DNA of 32,573 nt. Source: Muribaculaceae bacterium (GTDB lineage: Bacteria > Bacteroidota > Bacteroidia > Bacteroidales > Muribaculaceae). The notes under the pieces are model-generated. The model was not told the origin of the DNA. It saw nothing but the letters and a program-made list of their open reading frames with translations, and ran no database searches. The position numbers and the translations under genes are program-made. Location of the stretch: positions 1-32,573 of the forward strand of contig VSPN01000033.1 of the NCBI GenBank assembly GCA_009775355.1, written 5' to 3'. Each line of letters begins with the position of its first letter. The first letter of the stretch is position 1. This document shows positions 8,859-16,697 of this stretch, one piece after another.

Positions 8859-8894
8859 TTTCGGACAACTTTATAATATTAAAGCTGTCCGAAA
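8859..8894 (-). terminator. AT-centred inverted repeat between nspC and nrdD
   Basis: TTTCGGACA (8859-8867) pairs with TGTCCGAAA (8886-8894), and an inner TTTA/TAAA pair surrounds TAATAT. Read on the minus strand it is followed by AATATTTTT, so it may terminate the nspC transcript. Its near-perfect symmetry and its location about 100 bases upstream of the nrdD promoter also allow an operator. Confidence 0.5.
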
Positions 8895-8918
8895 TTAATT
8901 AAAACCGCATATATTGTC

Positions 8919-8945
8919 TTTCAAACCCCAATGAGGCGTTTGAAA
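8919..8945. repeat. hairpin just after nspC
   Basis: TTTCAAAC (8919-8926) pairs with GTTTGAAA (8938-8945), starting about 12 bases beyond the nspC stop. On the minus strand it is not followed by a T-tract, so on its own it is a weak terminator. It may act together with the larger repeat at 8859-8894. Confidence 0.4.
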
Positions 8946-8956
8946 AAGTCCGACCG

Positions 8957-10120
8957 TCAGTCCATTCTGGTTTTATAATCCTCATACGTATATTCCCGCA
9001 GCAGAACCAGATCTCCTTTTACAGACTTAAGCCATATAGACGGATGCTGAATGCCATTGAACATATTTGTCTTGACGGTGGTGTAGTGATTCATGTCAAG
9101 CAGGGTGAGACGGTCGCCGGCTTTAAGAGGATGACTGAATTTCCAGTCGCCTACATAATCTCCGCTCAGACATGAATTCCCCCCCAGACGATAGGATATG
9201 CCATCATGACAAGCCTCGGATTCTCCGTTTTCATCAGTTTCGCCGTTGTCGGGCATTGCTTCCGCTATGGCAGGTTTATAGGGCATTTCAAGGCAATCCG
9301 GCATGTGACATGCGAAAGAAGCGTCTATCACCGCCGTGCGTATGCCCGCGTCCTCTACTACATCCAGCACTTCCGTCACAAGATCACCCGTCTGCCATGT
9401 GAACGCGCTTCCGGGCTCTATGATCAGTTCAAGATGAGGATACCTTTCGTGAAGAGCGTTTATCAGCTTCACCAGATGCTCGGTATCATAGTCTTTGCGC
9501 GTTATCAGATGGCCTCCGCCCATATTGAGCCATTTCACATGCGGCAGAAGATGCCCGTATTGTGCGATAAAAGCATCGAGCACAGCCTCAAGATCATAGC
9601 TTGATGATTCGCAGAGCGCGTGAAAATGCAATCCCTCTATTCCTTCAGGCAGGCCGTTCCGTAGGTTTTCGGGATTCTCGCCGAAACGCGATCCCGGTTT
9701 GCAGGGATTGTAGATGTCTGTATCGATGACACTGCAGTGAGGATTGACCCGCAGACCGGCTGAAACCTTGCGCTCATGTGCCTGCATGAGGGGATAAAAT
9801 TTGTGAAACTGTGCGAGTGAATTGAACGTGATGTGAGTGCAACCGTCGAGAAAATCAGGAAACGACGATCCGGTATACACCGGACAGTAAGCATGCACAT
9901 CATTGCCGAGATACTCGAGCGAAAGTCGCATCTCGTTAAGCGAGCTTGCTGTAGAGGCTGTGAAATATTCCTTAATGATCGGGAACGTCTTCCACAGGGC
10001 ATTGGCTTTGAACGCCATTATTATCTTAAGATCAGCTTCACGGCTTACCTTCAGCAGTTTTTCAAGGTTGGCGCGGAGTCGATCCTCATATACTATGTAA
10101 TATGGAGTCTGCATTGTCAT
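8957..10120 (-). CDS. nspC: carboxynorspermidine / carboxyspermidine decarboxylase
   Basis: This 387-residue PLP enzyme of the alanine-racemase-like fold decarboxylates carboxyspermidine in the alternative polyamine pathway found in gut Bacteroidetes. The PLP lysine is K38 in IMAFKANAL. WLNMGGGH and IIEPGSAF form the phosphate-binding region, and the C-terminal active site shows RLGGNSCLSGDYVGDW with its Cys. An acidic, low-complexity stretch (about 285-306, MPDNGETDENGES) sits just before that motif and looks longer than the loop I recall in relatives. The start overlaps the end of the uvrD helicase gene by four bases (ATGA). No partner carboxyspermidine dehydrogenase is in the window. Confidence 0.93.
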   Translation of the reverse strand: MTMQTPYYIVYEDRLRANLEKLLKVSREADLKIIMAFKANALWKTFPIIKEYFTASTASSLNEMRLSLEYLGNDVHAYCPVYTGSSFPDFLDGCTHITFNSLAQFHKFYPLMQAHERKVSAGLRVNPHCSVIDTDIYNPCKPGSRFGENPENLRNGLPEGIEGLHFHALCESSSYDLEAVLDAFIAQYGHLLPHVKWLNMGGGHLITRKDYDTEHLVKLINALHERYPHLELIIEPGSAFTWQTGDLVTEVLDVVEDAGIRTAVIDASFACHMPDCLEMPYKPAIAEAMPDNGETDENGESEACHDGISYRLGGNSCLSGDYVGDWKFSHPLKAGDRLTLLDMNHYTTVKTNMFNGIQHPSIWLKSVKGDLVLLREYTYEDYKTRMD

Positions 10121-12423
10121 ATGATATTGAATTTTGCATAGCGGAGAAGCAGATTCTTTGTCCCTGTCGTGCCGAAATCTACCGATATGCTCGGTTCTCC
10201 GCTGATATTGCCTGTTTTTACTATGGTGCCCCTACCGAATTTTGCATGTTCGATCCGCATTCCTACAGCAAGACTGTCGGGGGCGTGCTGGAGCCGGATA
10301 TCGGAAGATGACACGGATCTGACTGATTTGAGTTTTGCTGCAGGTGCGGGCTTAGACCCGCTGAATCTTCCGTATCTACTTTCCTGATAATTGGCAGCCG
10401 GATTGACAAATGTGGGTCCTTCGGTCTGATGGGATTCTGAGGAATCTCCTGAATTGACAAAGCGGGGATTAATCTCAGCCAGAAACCTTGAGGGTGACGT
10501 CATTTTTGTCTGACCGTTACGGAAACGAGATTTCGCATATGTGATGACACAGCTTTTCTCGGCACGCGTGATAGCCACGTACATAAGGCGACGCTCCTCC
10601 TCAATCTCGGCTATTGTATTCATGGCCATTGATGAAGGAAACAGTTCCTCTTCCGCACCGACAATGTATACATGCTTGAATTCAAGACCTTTTGCGGCAT
10701 GCACTGTCATCAGAGTCACTTTAGGTTCATCCGTCTTATCTTTTTCGTCAGCATCTGTGGCGAGAGAGACTTCCGACAGAAAGTCTGCCATTTGGGCACT
10801 TCCTTCTCCTGTTTCAAGAGCAGTCTCGGCGAAGTCCTTGAGACCGGAGAGCATTTCAGAAAGGTTCTCCTGTCGCGATATGCTTTCCGGAGTATTGTCG
10901 TGAGCGTATAGAAGCAGAATTCCGGTGCGGTTATAGATAAGCTGTCCGAGCTCAAACGCGTTTGATTTGCCGTTGTCGGAGATGAATTCATGTATCATGT
11001 CGACAAAGGCATTAAGTTTCTTGCGCGTTCCTGCGTTGACATCAAGGGCATGCGTGTCGGGATTGTCAAGTACACTCCACAAGCTTACTTCCGAAGCAGA
11101 GGCGGCGGCCTGTATCTTTTTTACGGTGGTATCGCCGATTCCACGCGCTGGGAAATTGATGATACGGCGCAAAGCCTCGTCGTCATCAGGATTGACCGCG
11201 AGTCTGAAATAGGCTATCATGTCTTTCACCTCTTTTCTCTGGTAGAAAGCTGTTCCACCCACAATCCGATAGCTTATGTTGCGCTTGCGAAGTGCTTCCT
11301 CTATGACTCGGCTCTGTGCGTTGGTCCTGTAAAGGACTGCATAATCATCATATGAGTCATGTTCAGACATCTTGGTGGCGTTTATGCCCGTAGCCACTAT
11401 ATAAGCCTCCTCTATGTCGCTGTATGTGCGTATAATCTCTATGGGAGCACCGGTCTCGTTCTCGGAATACACTTGCTTGGGCAACTGACGGGTGTTTTTC
11501 TCGATAAGACTCCCTGCGGCATTAACGATATTTTTTGTAGACCGGTAGTTTCTTTCAAGTTTGAACGTTCTAAGTCCCGGATATGCTTTCTCGAGGTTTA
11601 TGATGTTTGCGATGTTCGCACCTTGGAATGAATATATGCTCTGGGCATCGTCACCGACGACACACAGCATGTTGTCAGGTCTTGCAAGCTGCGACACAAC
11701 GAGGTGCTGTGCGAAGTTGGTATCCTGATACTCATCTACAAGGATATATCGGAAAAACTCCTGATAATGCCTGAGTATATCTGGATTGTCACGCAACATA
11801 GTGTTCATGAAGAACAGTATGTCATCGAAATCCATTGCATTGGCAGCCCGGCAGCGTCTGACATAGATATCGAAAATCCTTGAAACCATCGGTCTTTTCG
11901 ATTTTCTGTCGTCATCGTAATACTCGTTATGATACTGGACGGGAGTCATCATCGCGTTTTTGGCGTTAGAGATCTGCGATGCTACGGATGCGGGCTTATA
12001 CTGCTTCTCGTCAAGGCCGAGTTCCTTGATAATCTGCTTGACCAGATTGCGCGAATCTGTCGCATCATAGATGGAGAACCCGTTTTTGAAGCCGATTTCC
12101 TCCGCATGTCTGCGCAGAATCCGTAGAAACACGGAGTGGAAAGTACCCATCCACAGTCTGGCTCCCGCTTTCTCGCCTGCTACTCGGGCAATACGGCTTT
12201 TCATCTCGCGGGCAGCCTTGTTGGTGAAAGTCAGTGCGAGTATACGGTGCGGTTCAATGCCTGAACGAATCAGGTGAAGAATCTTATAAGTCAGCACTCT
12301 TGTCTTGCCGGATCCGGCTCCGGCTATGACCAAAGAGGGCCCGTCACAGTATTCCACTGCGGCACGCTGCTGAGGATTAAGCTCGTCAAGGTATTTATAG
12401 TTCGTGGTTATTTCTGATGACAT
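10117..12423 (-). CDS. uvrD: UvrD/PcrA/Rep-type ATP-dependent DNA helicase
   Basis: This 768-residue superfamily 1A 3'-5' helicase is involved in repair and in clearing replication or transcription conflicts. Visible motifs are the Walker A GAGSGKT (35-41), LTFTNKAAREM (Ia), DEYQDTN (II), GDDAQSIYSFQGA (III), ERNYRST (IV), VTLMTVHAAKGLEF (V) and YVAITRAEK (VI). The C-terminal 60 residues (IEHAKFGRGTIV) form the PcrA/UvrD C-terminal fold that contacts RNA polymerase in relatives. The ATG at 12423 is used rather than the TTG at 12429. It starts two bases after the stop of the HsdR-N-like gene. The C-terminal tail suggests PcrA-like, but PcrA and UvrD cannot be separated further here. Confidence 0.95.
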   Translation of the reverse strand: MSSEITTNYKYLDELNPQQRAAVEYCDGPSLVIAGAGSGKTRVLTYKILHLIRSGIEPHRILALTFTNKAAREMKSRIARVAGEKAGARLWMGTFHSVFLRILRRHAEEIGFKNGFSIYDATDSRNLVKQIIKELGLDEKQYKPASVASQISNAKNAMMTPVQYHNEYYDDDRKSKRPMVSRIFDIYVRRCRAANAMDFDDILFFMNTMLRDNPDILRHYQEFFRYILVDEYQDTNFAQHLVVSQLARPDNMLCVVGDDAQSIYSFQGANIANIINLEKAYPGLRTFKLERNYRSTKNIVNAAGSLIEKNTRQLPKQVYSENETGAPIEIIRTYSDIEEAYIVATGINATKMSEHDSYDDYAVLYRTNAQSRVIEEALRKRNISYRIVGGTAFYQRKEVKDMIAYFRLAVNPDDDEALRRIINFPARGIGDTTVKKIQAAASASEVSLWSVLDNPDTHALDVNAGTRKKLNAFVDMIHEFISDNGKSNAFELGQLIYNRTGILLLYAHDNTPESISRQENLSEMLSGLKDFAETALETGEGSAQMADFLSEVSLATDADEKDKTDEPKVTLMTVHAAKGLEFKHVYIVGAEEELFPSSMAMNTIAEIEEERRLMYVAITRAEKSCVITYAKSRFRNGQTKMTSPSRFLAEINPRFVNSGDSSESHQTEGPTFVNPAANYQESRYGRFSGSKPAPAAKLKSVRSVSSSDIRLQHAPDSLAVGMRIEHAKFGRGTIVKTGNISGEPSISVDFGTTGTKNLLLRYAKFNII

Positions 12424-12425
12424 GC

Positions 12426-12905
12426 TCAATTTTCGGATCTGGAAATAAATAAATCCTGGTAATCAGGGATTACCGGTATGAAGTGGTATGTATTGCCGAC
12501 ATAGTCTATCTTGCAGCAGAAATGCTCCATGCCATTGGAGACAATGAGATATTCTGCCCGCAAACTCATGTTGTATCGCACGATCTGGTCGAACACAGCC
12601 TGTGTGATCCGAATGTCGGGAGCCTTGTATTCGACAATCAGAAGGGGAGTGCCTTCTCTTCTGAAAGCCACTGTGTCGCAACGCTTTTTAGCTCCATTGA
12701 CTTCAATGCCTATTTCATTGGCCATCAAGCTTTGCGGATAGTGAAACTCATTGATCAGCCAATATGTGAAATGCTGTCTGACCCATTCTTCGGGAGTAAG
12801 CACTACCCACTTGTCGCGAAGTCGGTCGAATACCTTACGGATACCGTTTTCATCGCGGATTCGCAATGGAGCGGCCGGAAGATTCAGTTCCTCATATTTA
12901 CACAT
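12426..12905 (-). CDS. HsdR N-terminal-domain (PD-(D/E)xK) putative nuclease
   Basis: This 159-residue protein resembles the isolated N-terminal nuclease domain of type I restriction R subunits, a stand-alone family widespread in Bacteroidetes. The nuclease-fold residues appear as D77 (CDTVAF) and E92-x-K94 (LLIVEYKAP). Preceding helices include EEWVRQHFTYWLI. The ATG at 12905 is preferred over 12986, which would overlap the nuclease gene and add a Ser/Cys-rich tail unrelated to the family. It lies 10 bases after the S1/P1 nuclease gene and 2 bases before uvrD. No HsdM or HsdS is present, so this is not a restriction system; a repair-linked role is inference from the uvrD linkage. Confidence 0.85.
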   Translation of the reverse strand: MCKYEELNLPAAPLRIRDENGIRKVFDRLRDKWVVLTPEEWVRQHFTYWLINEFHYPQSLMANEIGIEVNGAKKRCDTVAFRREGTPLLIVEYKAPDIRITQAVFDQIVRYNMSLRAEYLIVSNGMEHFCCKIDYVGNTYHFIPVIPDYQDLFISRSEN

Positions 12906-12915
12906 ATGCTTTGTC

Positions 12916-13707
12916 TTATTCCGAAAGAGCGTCATTGAGCACCTTTGCAAGGCGCACTCCGCCTTTGAGCAGCTGCTGCTCGACAACGGGGGTCCATTCC
13001 ACTATATACGTGTATTCAATATTCATATCGACGGGGGTATGGCGGTACACTTCCTGTGCGATTCCATATGTCTCTTCGGCCCATTCGGCCGGAGTCGTCA
13101 GTCGCAGTATATCGTTCTCCTGTTCTGGAGTCGTCCTGTCGATCTGTTCCTTCCATTCTGTATAACTCCATTTGTGTCCGGCCTCAACAAGTTTGCTGTC
13201 CCATACGGAGTGTAGGTTAGTCGCATTTTTAAAAAACCTCACTTCGTGACGGTTTCCTCCGAGATCACTCGCATGGCCGAGATGGAGTGGCTGGTGAAGA
13301 TCTCCGAGAAGATGGACAACCATTTTCAGAGCAAGAGCCCGATCTTCTTTAGATCTAGTTGTATCCGCAAGCACTGATATACGGGAGTCAAGAGCAGAGA
13401 CAATATCTCCGTTCTCGTTTATCTTCGCATTGGCGAAATTTTCATCCGCATCAATATTCTTATAGTGCCATGTCTTGCTATATGCATACTCCGGAGTATG
13501 CGATGCATTGTCGAGCCAGTTCGCATAATACACGATTGATTTGCCATCGAGCAAATCTTCCGCCGCTGCCCTGGCATCCGGAGTCAAGCGACACTCCGCT
13601 ACATATGCCACAGTGTCATGACCTTTCTGTCCCCACGGCAACACTGCAAAAGGGAAAGACAGTGAAAGCATGGCAGTTAATATTCGGTGATTCCCAATCA
13701 TAATCAT
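12916..13707 (-). CDS. secreted S1/P1-type zinc-dependent nuclease
   Basis: This 263-residue protein degrades single-stranded nucleic acid or 3'-nucleotides using a three-zinc site. The signal peptide (about 1-24) ends just before WGQKGH, so the mature N-terminal Trp would be a zinc ligand, as in fungal P1. Other family signatures are YANWLDN, TWHYKNID, the HLLGDLHQPLH helix (catalytic His and Asp) and GGNRHEVRFF with HSVWDSKL. The length matches bacterial relatives. It probably acts in the periplasm or outside the cell in nucleotide scavenging. The ATG at 13701 is an alternative start. A TAATTTTG box lies 21 bases upstream, so this gene likely leads the transcript into uvrD and nspC. Confidence 0.92.
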   Translation of the reverse strand: MIMIGNHRILTAMLSLSFPFAVLPWGQKGHDTVAYVAECRLTPDARAAAEDLLDGKSIVYYANWLDNASHTPEYAYSKTWHYKNIDADENFANAKINENGDIVSALDSRISVLADTTRSKEDRALALKMVVHLLGDLHQPLHLGHASDLGGNRHEVRFFKNATNLHSVWDSKLVEAGHKWSYTEWKEQIDRTTPEQENDILRLTTPAEWAEETYGIAQEVYRHTPVDMNIEYTYIVEWTPVVEQQLLKGGVRLAKVLNDALSE

Positions 13708-13727
13708 AACTTCAATAGAATAGAAAA

Positions 13728-13735
13728 CAAAATTA
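13728..13735 (-). promoter_or_regulatory. -7 box upstream of the S1/P1 nuclease gene
   Basis: TAATTTTG on the minus strand matches TAnnTTTG at a suitable distance from the ATG at 13707. The nearest TTTG upstream is only 14 bases away, so the -33 element is not canonical. Confidence 0.5.
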
Positions 13736-13795
13736 GCAAAAATCTCTCACAAATAAAAGCAGGCTCTGTCCAGTGGAGTGCCTGCTGCAGTGATT

Positions 13796-13837
13796 CAATA
13801 AAAAAGCAGCCGCAAAAGCTCAGTGTTCGGCGGCTGC
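13796..13837 (-). terminator. Rho-independent terminator of the CotH gene
   Basis: GCAGCCGC (13806-13813) pairs with GCGGCTGC (13830-13837). On the minus strand the stem is followed by TTTTTTATTG, and it lies directly after the cotH-like stop. Confidence 0.85.
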
Positions 13838-13852
13838 ATTCTCATACTGGTT

Positions 13853-15535
13853 TTATCTTACGATCTTTCTTGTCTTGTTTCCGGTTTTCAGGATATATAT
13901 CCCGCTTTCTTCAATTCCCGGCACCCTTTGTCCTGTCACTGTGTAAAACTCGGTCTTTTCCATCATCTCCAGATCTATGTCATCAATTCCGGAATAATCG
14001 GTAAACATCAATGTCTCGTTTTTAAGGTCTACAACCATTCGGCGAGTCAGCACCTGGGGGAAGTTGATATTCTTACCGTTTTTCTCCAGTTTGAATTCTT
14101 GCTCTGCCATAGGAGTCATACCATCTTCTGCTGCTCCATAGTCTACTGTATTCCAGTCAGACGATCCAATCTTGAAAGCATCAGAATAGTCTGCGTCCTG
14201 CAGATCATACTCATATATGCCATTACCAAGATAATGAAGTTTGTGGGTAGCGTCCCAGTTGTTGAAATCCCCCCTGATATATATGTCGACACCCGGTTCA
14301 ACCGATATCTCCGGTTTGGCTCCCCATTGATCACCGAGCCAATCTACGCTGCATCTGATCATCCTGATCATTTCTCTGGTTTTAGCCTCGACATCATCGT
14401 TGCCATATTGATTCCACCGTTCAAAATTGTAATGCGCTGCATCCGAGATCACTGAAGCGTATTCATGAAGATATTGTTCAAGACCATCATAACCGGTTTT
14501 GCAGAATTCGGCCCATACTTCCTTAACTTTTGTCTGAAAAGCCGGGAACTTGTATATTTCGCCTATCCAAGTCTGATTGAACTCCGCATCCTGCCACACA
14601 AATTTACCTTTGTCTCCTCTTTGGAATGCATTGCCGAAATCCCAGACCGGCCCGAATTTCCATTTTTCTCCTTCTCCGCGGTCCTTATGGATGTAGCATG
14701 AGCCGTGATATGATTCACAGTCATCAAGTATTTCCTGAACTATATAATATCGTGCGGCAGTTTCCAGATCAATATACTTCTGCCACTCGGAAGACTTTTT
14801 GTCTTCCGAGTATATGGCGTCGTTCATTGCATTGACCTGTTCTGTCAGATATGCCTCCTGTTCAGGACCAAGCACTTCGGGACTCTTGTATGTGAAGTAT
14901 ATCGGATATCCGTTATGCTCGGTCACTGTGATATGCGGATCGGTGTCGTAATTATCTATCTCCACAAGCCAGCCGCCATCGACTTCTGAGACAGCTTCAT
15001 CTTCCTGTTCGGTTATATTGACCCGAGTGGAATCGATCCTGATGGTCTGTGTCACGAAGTATAGCCCCTTGTAGTCACCGTTGAGGTAAAACTCGACAGG
15101 TTTGTCAGCGGGAGTCCACGAAAGCCCGAGCCTCCTGCTGAGTTCAAACCCTGTTATGTTGCGCATGAATCCCATATTGTCGTCAGCATGTGCCAGAAGA
15201 GCGAAATGCTTGTTATTGTCCATTCCCATGAATTCAAGTTTCTTAGGAAACTTGAGTTTGTATGGTTTCTTTTCAAACGCTGTCCATGTGTAATTTCCTC
15301 TGGCCTTGATCTGTACAGACTGAGGATTGTCGGCATTCCCTATCGATTCGATATCCGGATTGCCATTATTGTCAAGGTAATAGGTTGCGTTGAGATAATA
15401 CTCTTTGGTCGTGATCTCCTCGTGATTCTCTGTGTTTACATAAAGAACCGGAATAGAGCCGGAATGCTTTTCCGCAGACAGTGCCGCAGAAGGTAAAACA
15501 ACGGCACTCGCGAGAAACGCGTAAAAATGTTTCAT
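13853..15535 (-). CDS. secreted CotH-kinase-family protein with C-terminal sorting-like domain
   Basis: This 560-residue exported protein has a signal peptide (MKHFYAFLASAVVLPSAALSA). Residues about 25-385 match the CotH family (VQIKARGNYTW, KKPYKLKF, GLYFVTQTIRID, VWDFGNAFQRGD), which adopts a protein-kinase-like fold. A short beta module follows (DIYIRGDFNNWD, GNGIYEYDL), like the domains of SusE/SusF-type or CBM20-like starch-binding proteins. The last 35 residues (FYTVTGQRVPG...GIYILKTGNKTRKIVR) resemble the type IX secretion C-terminal signal. I infer a surface protein acting on glycans or extracellular proteins; the substrate is unknown. It has its own terminator and a structured leader region. 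Confidence 0.88.
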   Translation of the reverse strand: MKHFYAFLASAVVLPSAALSAEKHSGSIPVLYVNTENHEEITTKEYYLNATYYLDNNGNPDIESIGNADNPQSVQIKARGNYTWTAFEKKPYKLKFPKKLEFMGMDNNKHFALLAHADDNMGFMRNITGFELSRRLGLSWTPADKPVEFYLNGDYKGLYFVTQTIRIDSTRVNITEQEDEAVSEVDGGWLVEIDNYDTDPHITVTEHNGYPIYFTYKSPEVLGPEQEAYLTEQVNAMNDAIYSEDKKSSEWQKYIDLETAARYYIVQEILDDCESYHGSCYIHKDRGEGEKWKFGPVWDFGNAFQRGDKGKFVWQDAEFNQTWIGEIYKFPAFQTKVKEVWAEFCKTGYDGLEQYLHEYASVISDAAHYNFERWNQYGNDDVEAKTREMIRMIRCSVDWLGDQWGAKPEISVEPGVDIYIRGDFNNWDATHKLHYLGNGIYEYDLQDADYSDAFKIGSSDWNTVDYGAAEDGMTPMAEQEFKLEKNGKNINFPQVLTRRMVVDLKNETLMFTDYSGIDDIDLEMMEKTEFYTVTGQRVPGIEESGIYILKTGNKTRKIVR

Positions 15536-15633
15536 GTAGTCAATTGAAAAAAGTTAAACAGGTAAAAGTCATTGACGTTGTTTAAATGACTTCATTACTA
15601 TCAACGCGCATTAAATATCAATAGTATCTGAGT

Positions 15634-15692
15634 ATCCGTCCGAAAAAAGCCGACTTGATTTTGATTTTCAAGTCGGCCTATTTCGGATGGAT
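15634..15692. repeat. long nested hairpin upstream of the CotH gene
   Basis: An outer stem of 12 pairs (15634-15645 with 15681-15692, one G-T) encloses an inner stem of 10 pairs, GCCGACTTGA (15649-15658) with TCAAGTCGGC (15668-15677). It lies about 100 bases before the CotH ATG and after serA. It may be a terminator of serA read-through, an mRNA leader structure, or a protein site. Confidence 0.6.
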
Positions 15693-15703
15693 ATGACAAA
15701 ATG

Positions 15704-15736
15704 GATCTGCCGCAATTGACGGCAGATCTATTTTTT
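15704..15736. terminator. bidirectional terminator-like hairpin after serA
   Basis: GATCTGCCG (15704-15712) and CGGCAGATC (15720-15728) form a 9-pair stem with a 7-base loop. The plus strand continues with TATTTTTT and the minus strand with CATTTTGTC, so it could end transcripts in either direction. The only gene ending here is serA on the minus strand. Confidence 0.6.
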
Positions 15737-15743
15737 ATATAGC

Positions 15744-15762
15744 TGTCACCTGTAAGGTGACA
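15744..15762. repeat. small hairpin abutting the serA stop
   Basis: TGTCACC (15744-15750) pairs with GGTGACA (15756-15762). It starts four bases beyond the serA stop codon and is the first of three hairpins met by transcripts leaving serA. Confidence 0.5.
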
Positions 15763-15765
15763 TGA

Positions 15766-16683
15766 TTATTTGTTGACCTGAAATTTATTCCAGCCATTTT
15801 TCAGATATGCTATAGTCTGCTCAGCGGCGGCAACTCCTGCGTTGAAGTTGGCTTCGGCGGTCTGAGCTCCCATTTTCTTTGGTGTGAAGAATACACGCGA
15901 TGCGAACCGTTTCTCAAACTCCTCTGCTGTGTCAGGCTTGATATCGGAGATATACCGGAGATCCGGACGCTCCTCAAGAGCCTTCATCAGACCCTCCTCG
16001 TCGATGACTTCCTTGCGGGCCGTATTTATAAGCACACCACCCTTAGGCATTTTCATCATCAGATCGTAGCCGATTGATTTACGTGTCTGCGGTGTAGCAG
16101 GTATATGAAGCGATACGAAATCGTTCTCAGAGAAGAGCTCTTCAGGTGTGTGCACAGGCTTGACTCCCTCGCCTTCCATAACAGCATCGGGCACAAATGT
16201 GTCGAGTGCCTCGAGTCTCATGCCGAAACCTTTGGCGATTCTTGCCACATTGCGGCCCACCTGTCCGAATGCATATATTCCGAGACTTTTCTCTTTGAGC
16301 TCAGTGCCCGACTTTCCGTTATACTGGTTGCGGCACATCATGACAGCCATGCCGAATACGAGTTCGGCCACAGCGTTTGAGTTCTGGCCAGGAGTATTCA
16401 TCACACATATGCCGTGTGCGGTCGCAGCCTCAAGGTCGATATTGTCATATCCTGCACCAGCGCGCACAATTACCTTCAGCTTAGGGGCGGCATCCATGAC
16501 GGCACCGTCTATTTTGTCGCTGCGGACAATCAGTCCCTCTGCCTCTTTAACGGCCTCAAGAAGATCCTCGCGTGTGCCGCCTTCCACGAGCAGGAGCTCG
16601 TTGCCGGAAGCGTTGATTGTATTCTCGATCGCCTTCACTGCTGCCTGAGCAAAAGGCTTCTCTGTGAAAACCAATATCTTCAT
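15766..16683 (-). CDS. serA: D-3-phosphoglycerate dehydrogenase, short Lys-type
   Basis: This enzyme catalyses the first step of serine synthesis, oxidising 3-phosphoglycerate with NAD. The 305-residue protein has only the substrate- and nucleotide-binding domains; the ACT and ASB regulatory domains of long SerA forms are absent. The Rossmann glycine motif is GIYAFGQVG (135-143) and the catalytic Arg is R223 in INTARKEV. At the position of the usual catalytic His (TPHxGAxT) the sequence is TPKKMGAQT, so K269 or K270 takes its place. I recall this as the type IIIK class known from Bacteroidales and Entamoeba. The gene follows serC by 14 bases, confirming the pathway. Confidence 0.93.
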   Translation of the reverse strand: MKILVFTEKPFAQAAVKAIENTINASGNELLLVEGGTREDLLEAVKEAEGLIVRSDKIDGAVMDAAPKLKVIVRAGAGYDNIDLEAATAHGICVMNTPGQNSNAVAELVFGMAVMMCRNQYNGKSGTELKEKSLGIYAFGQVGRNVARIAKGFGMRLEALDTFVPDAVMEGEGVKPVHTPEELFSENDFVSLHIPATPQTRKSIGYDLMMKMPKGGVLINTARKEVIDEEGLMKALEERPDLRYISDIKPDTAEEFEKRFASRVFFTPKKMGAQTAEANFNAGVAAAEQTIAYLKNGWNKFQVNK

Positions 16684-16697
16684 ATGATGACGAATTA

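Noticed and set aside
8123..8902. A 259-codon plus-strand open frame
   Set aside because: It is antisense to the 5' part of nrdD and runs through the nrdD promoter; it is a shadow.
12426..12905. A possible type I restriction system
   Set aside because: Only the HsdR N-terminal-like domain is present, without helicase, HsdM or HsdS, and it sits in a repair/housekeeping operon.
13823..14455. A 210-codon plus-strand open frame
   Set aside because: It is antisense to the CotH gene and crosses that gene's terminator; there is no domain.
13853..15535. Spore-coat kinase function from the CotH name
   Set aside because: The organism is a Bacteroidales and the protein is exported with a sorting-like tail; the name reflects family, not sporulation.
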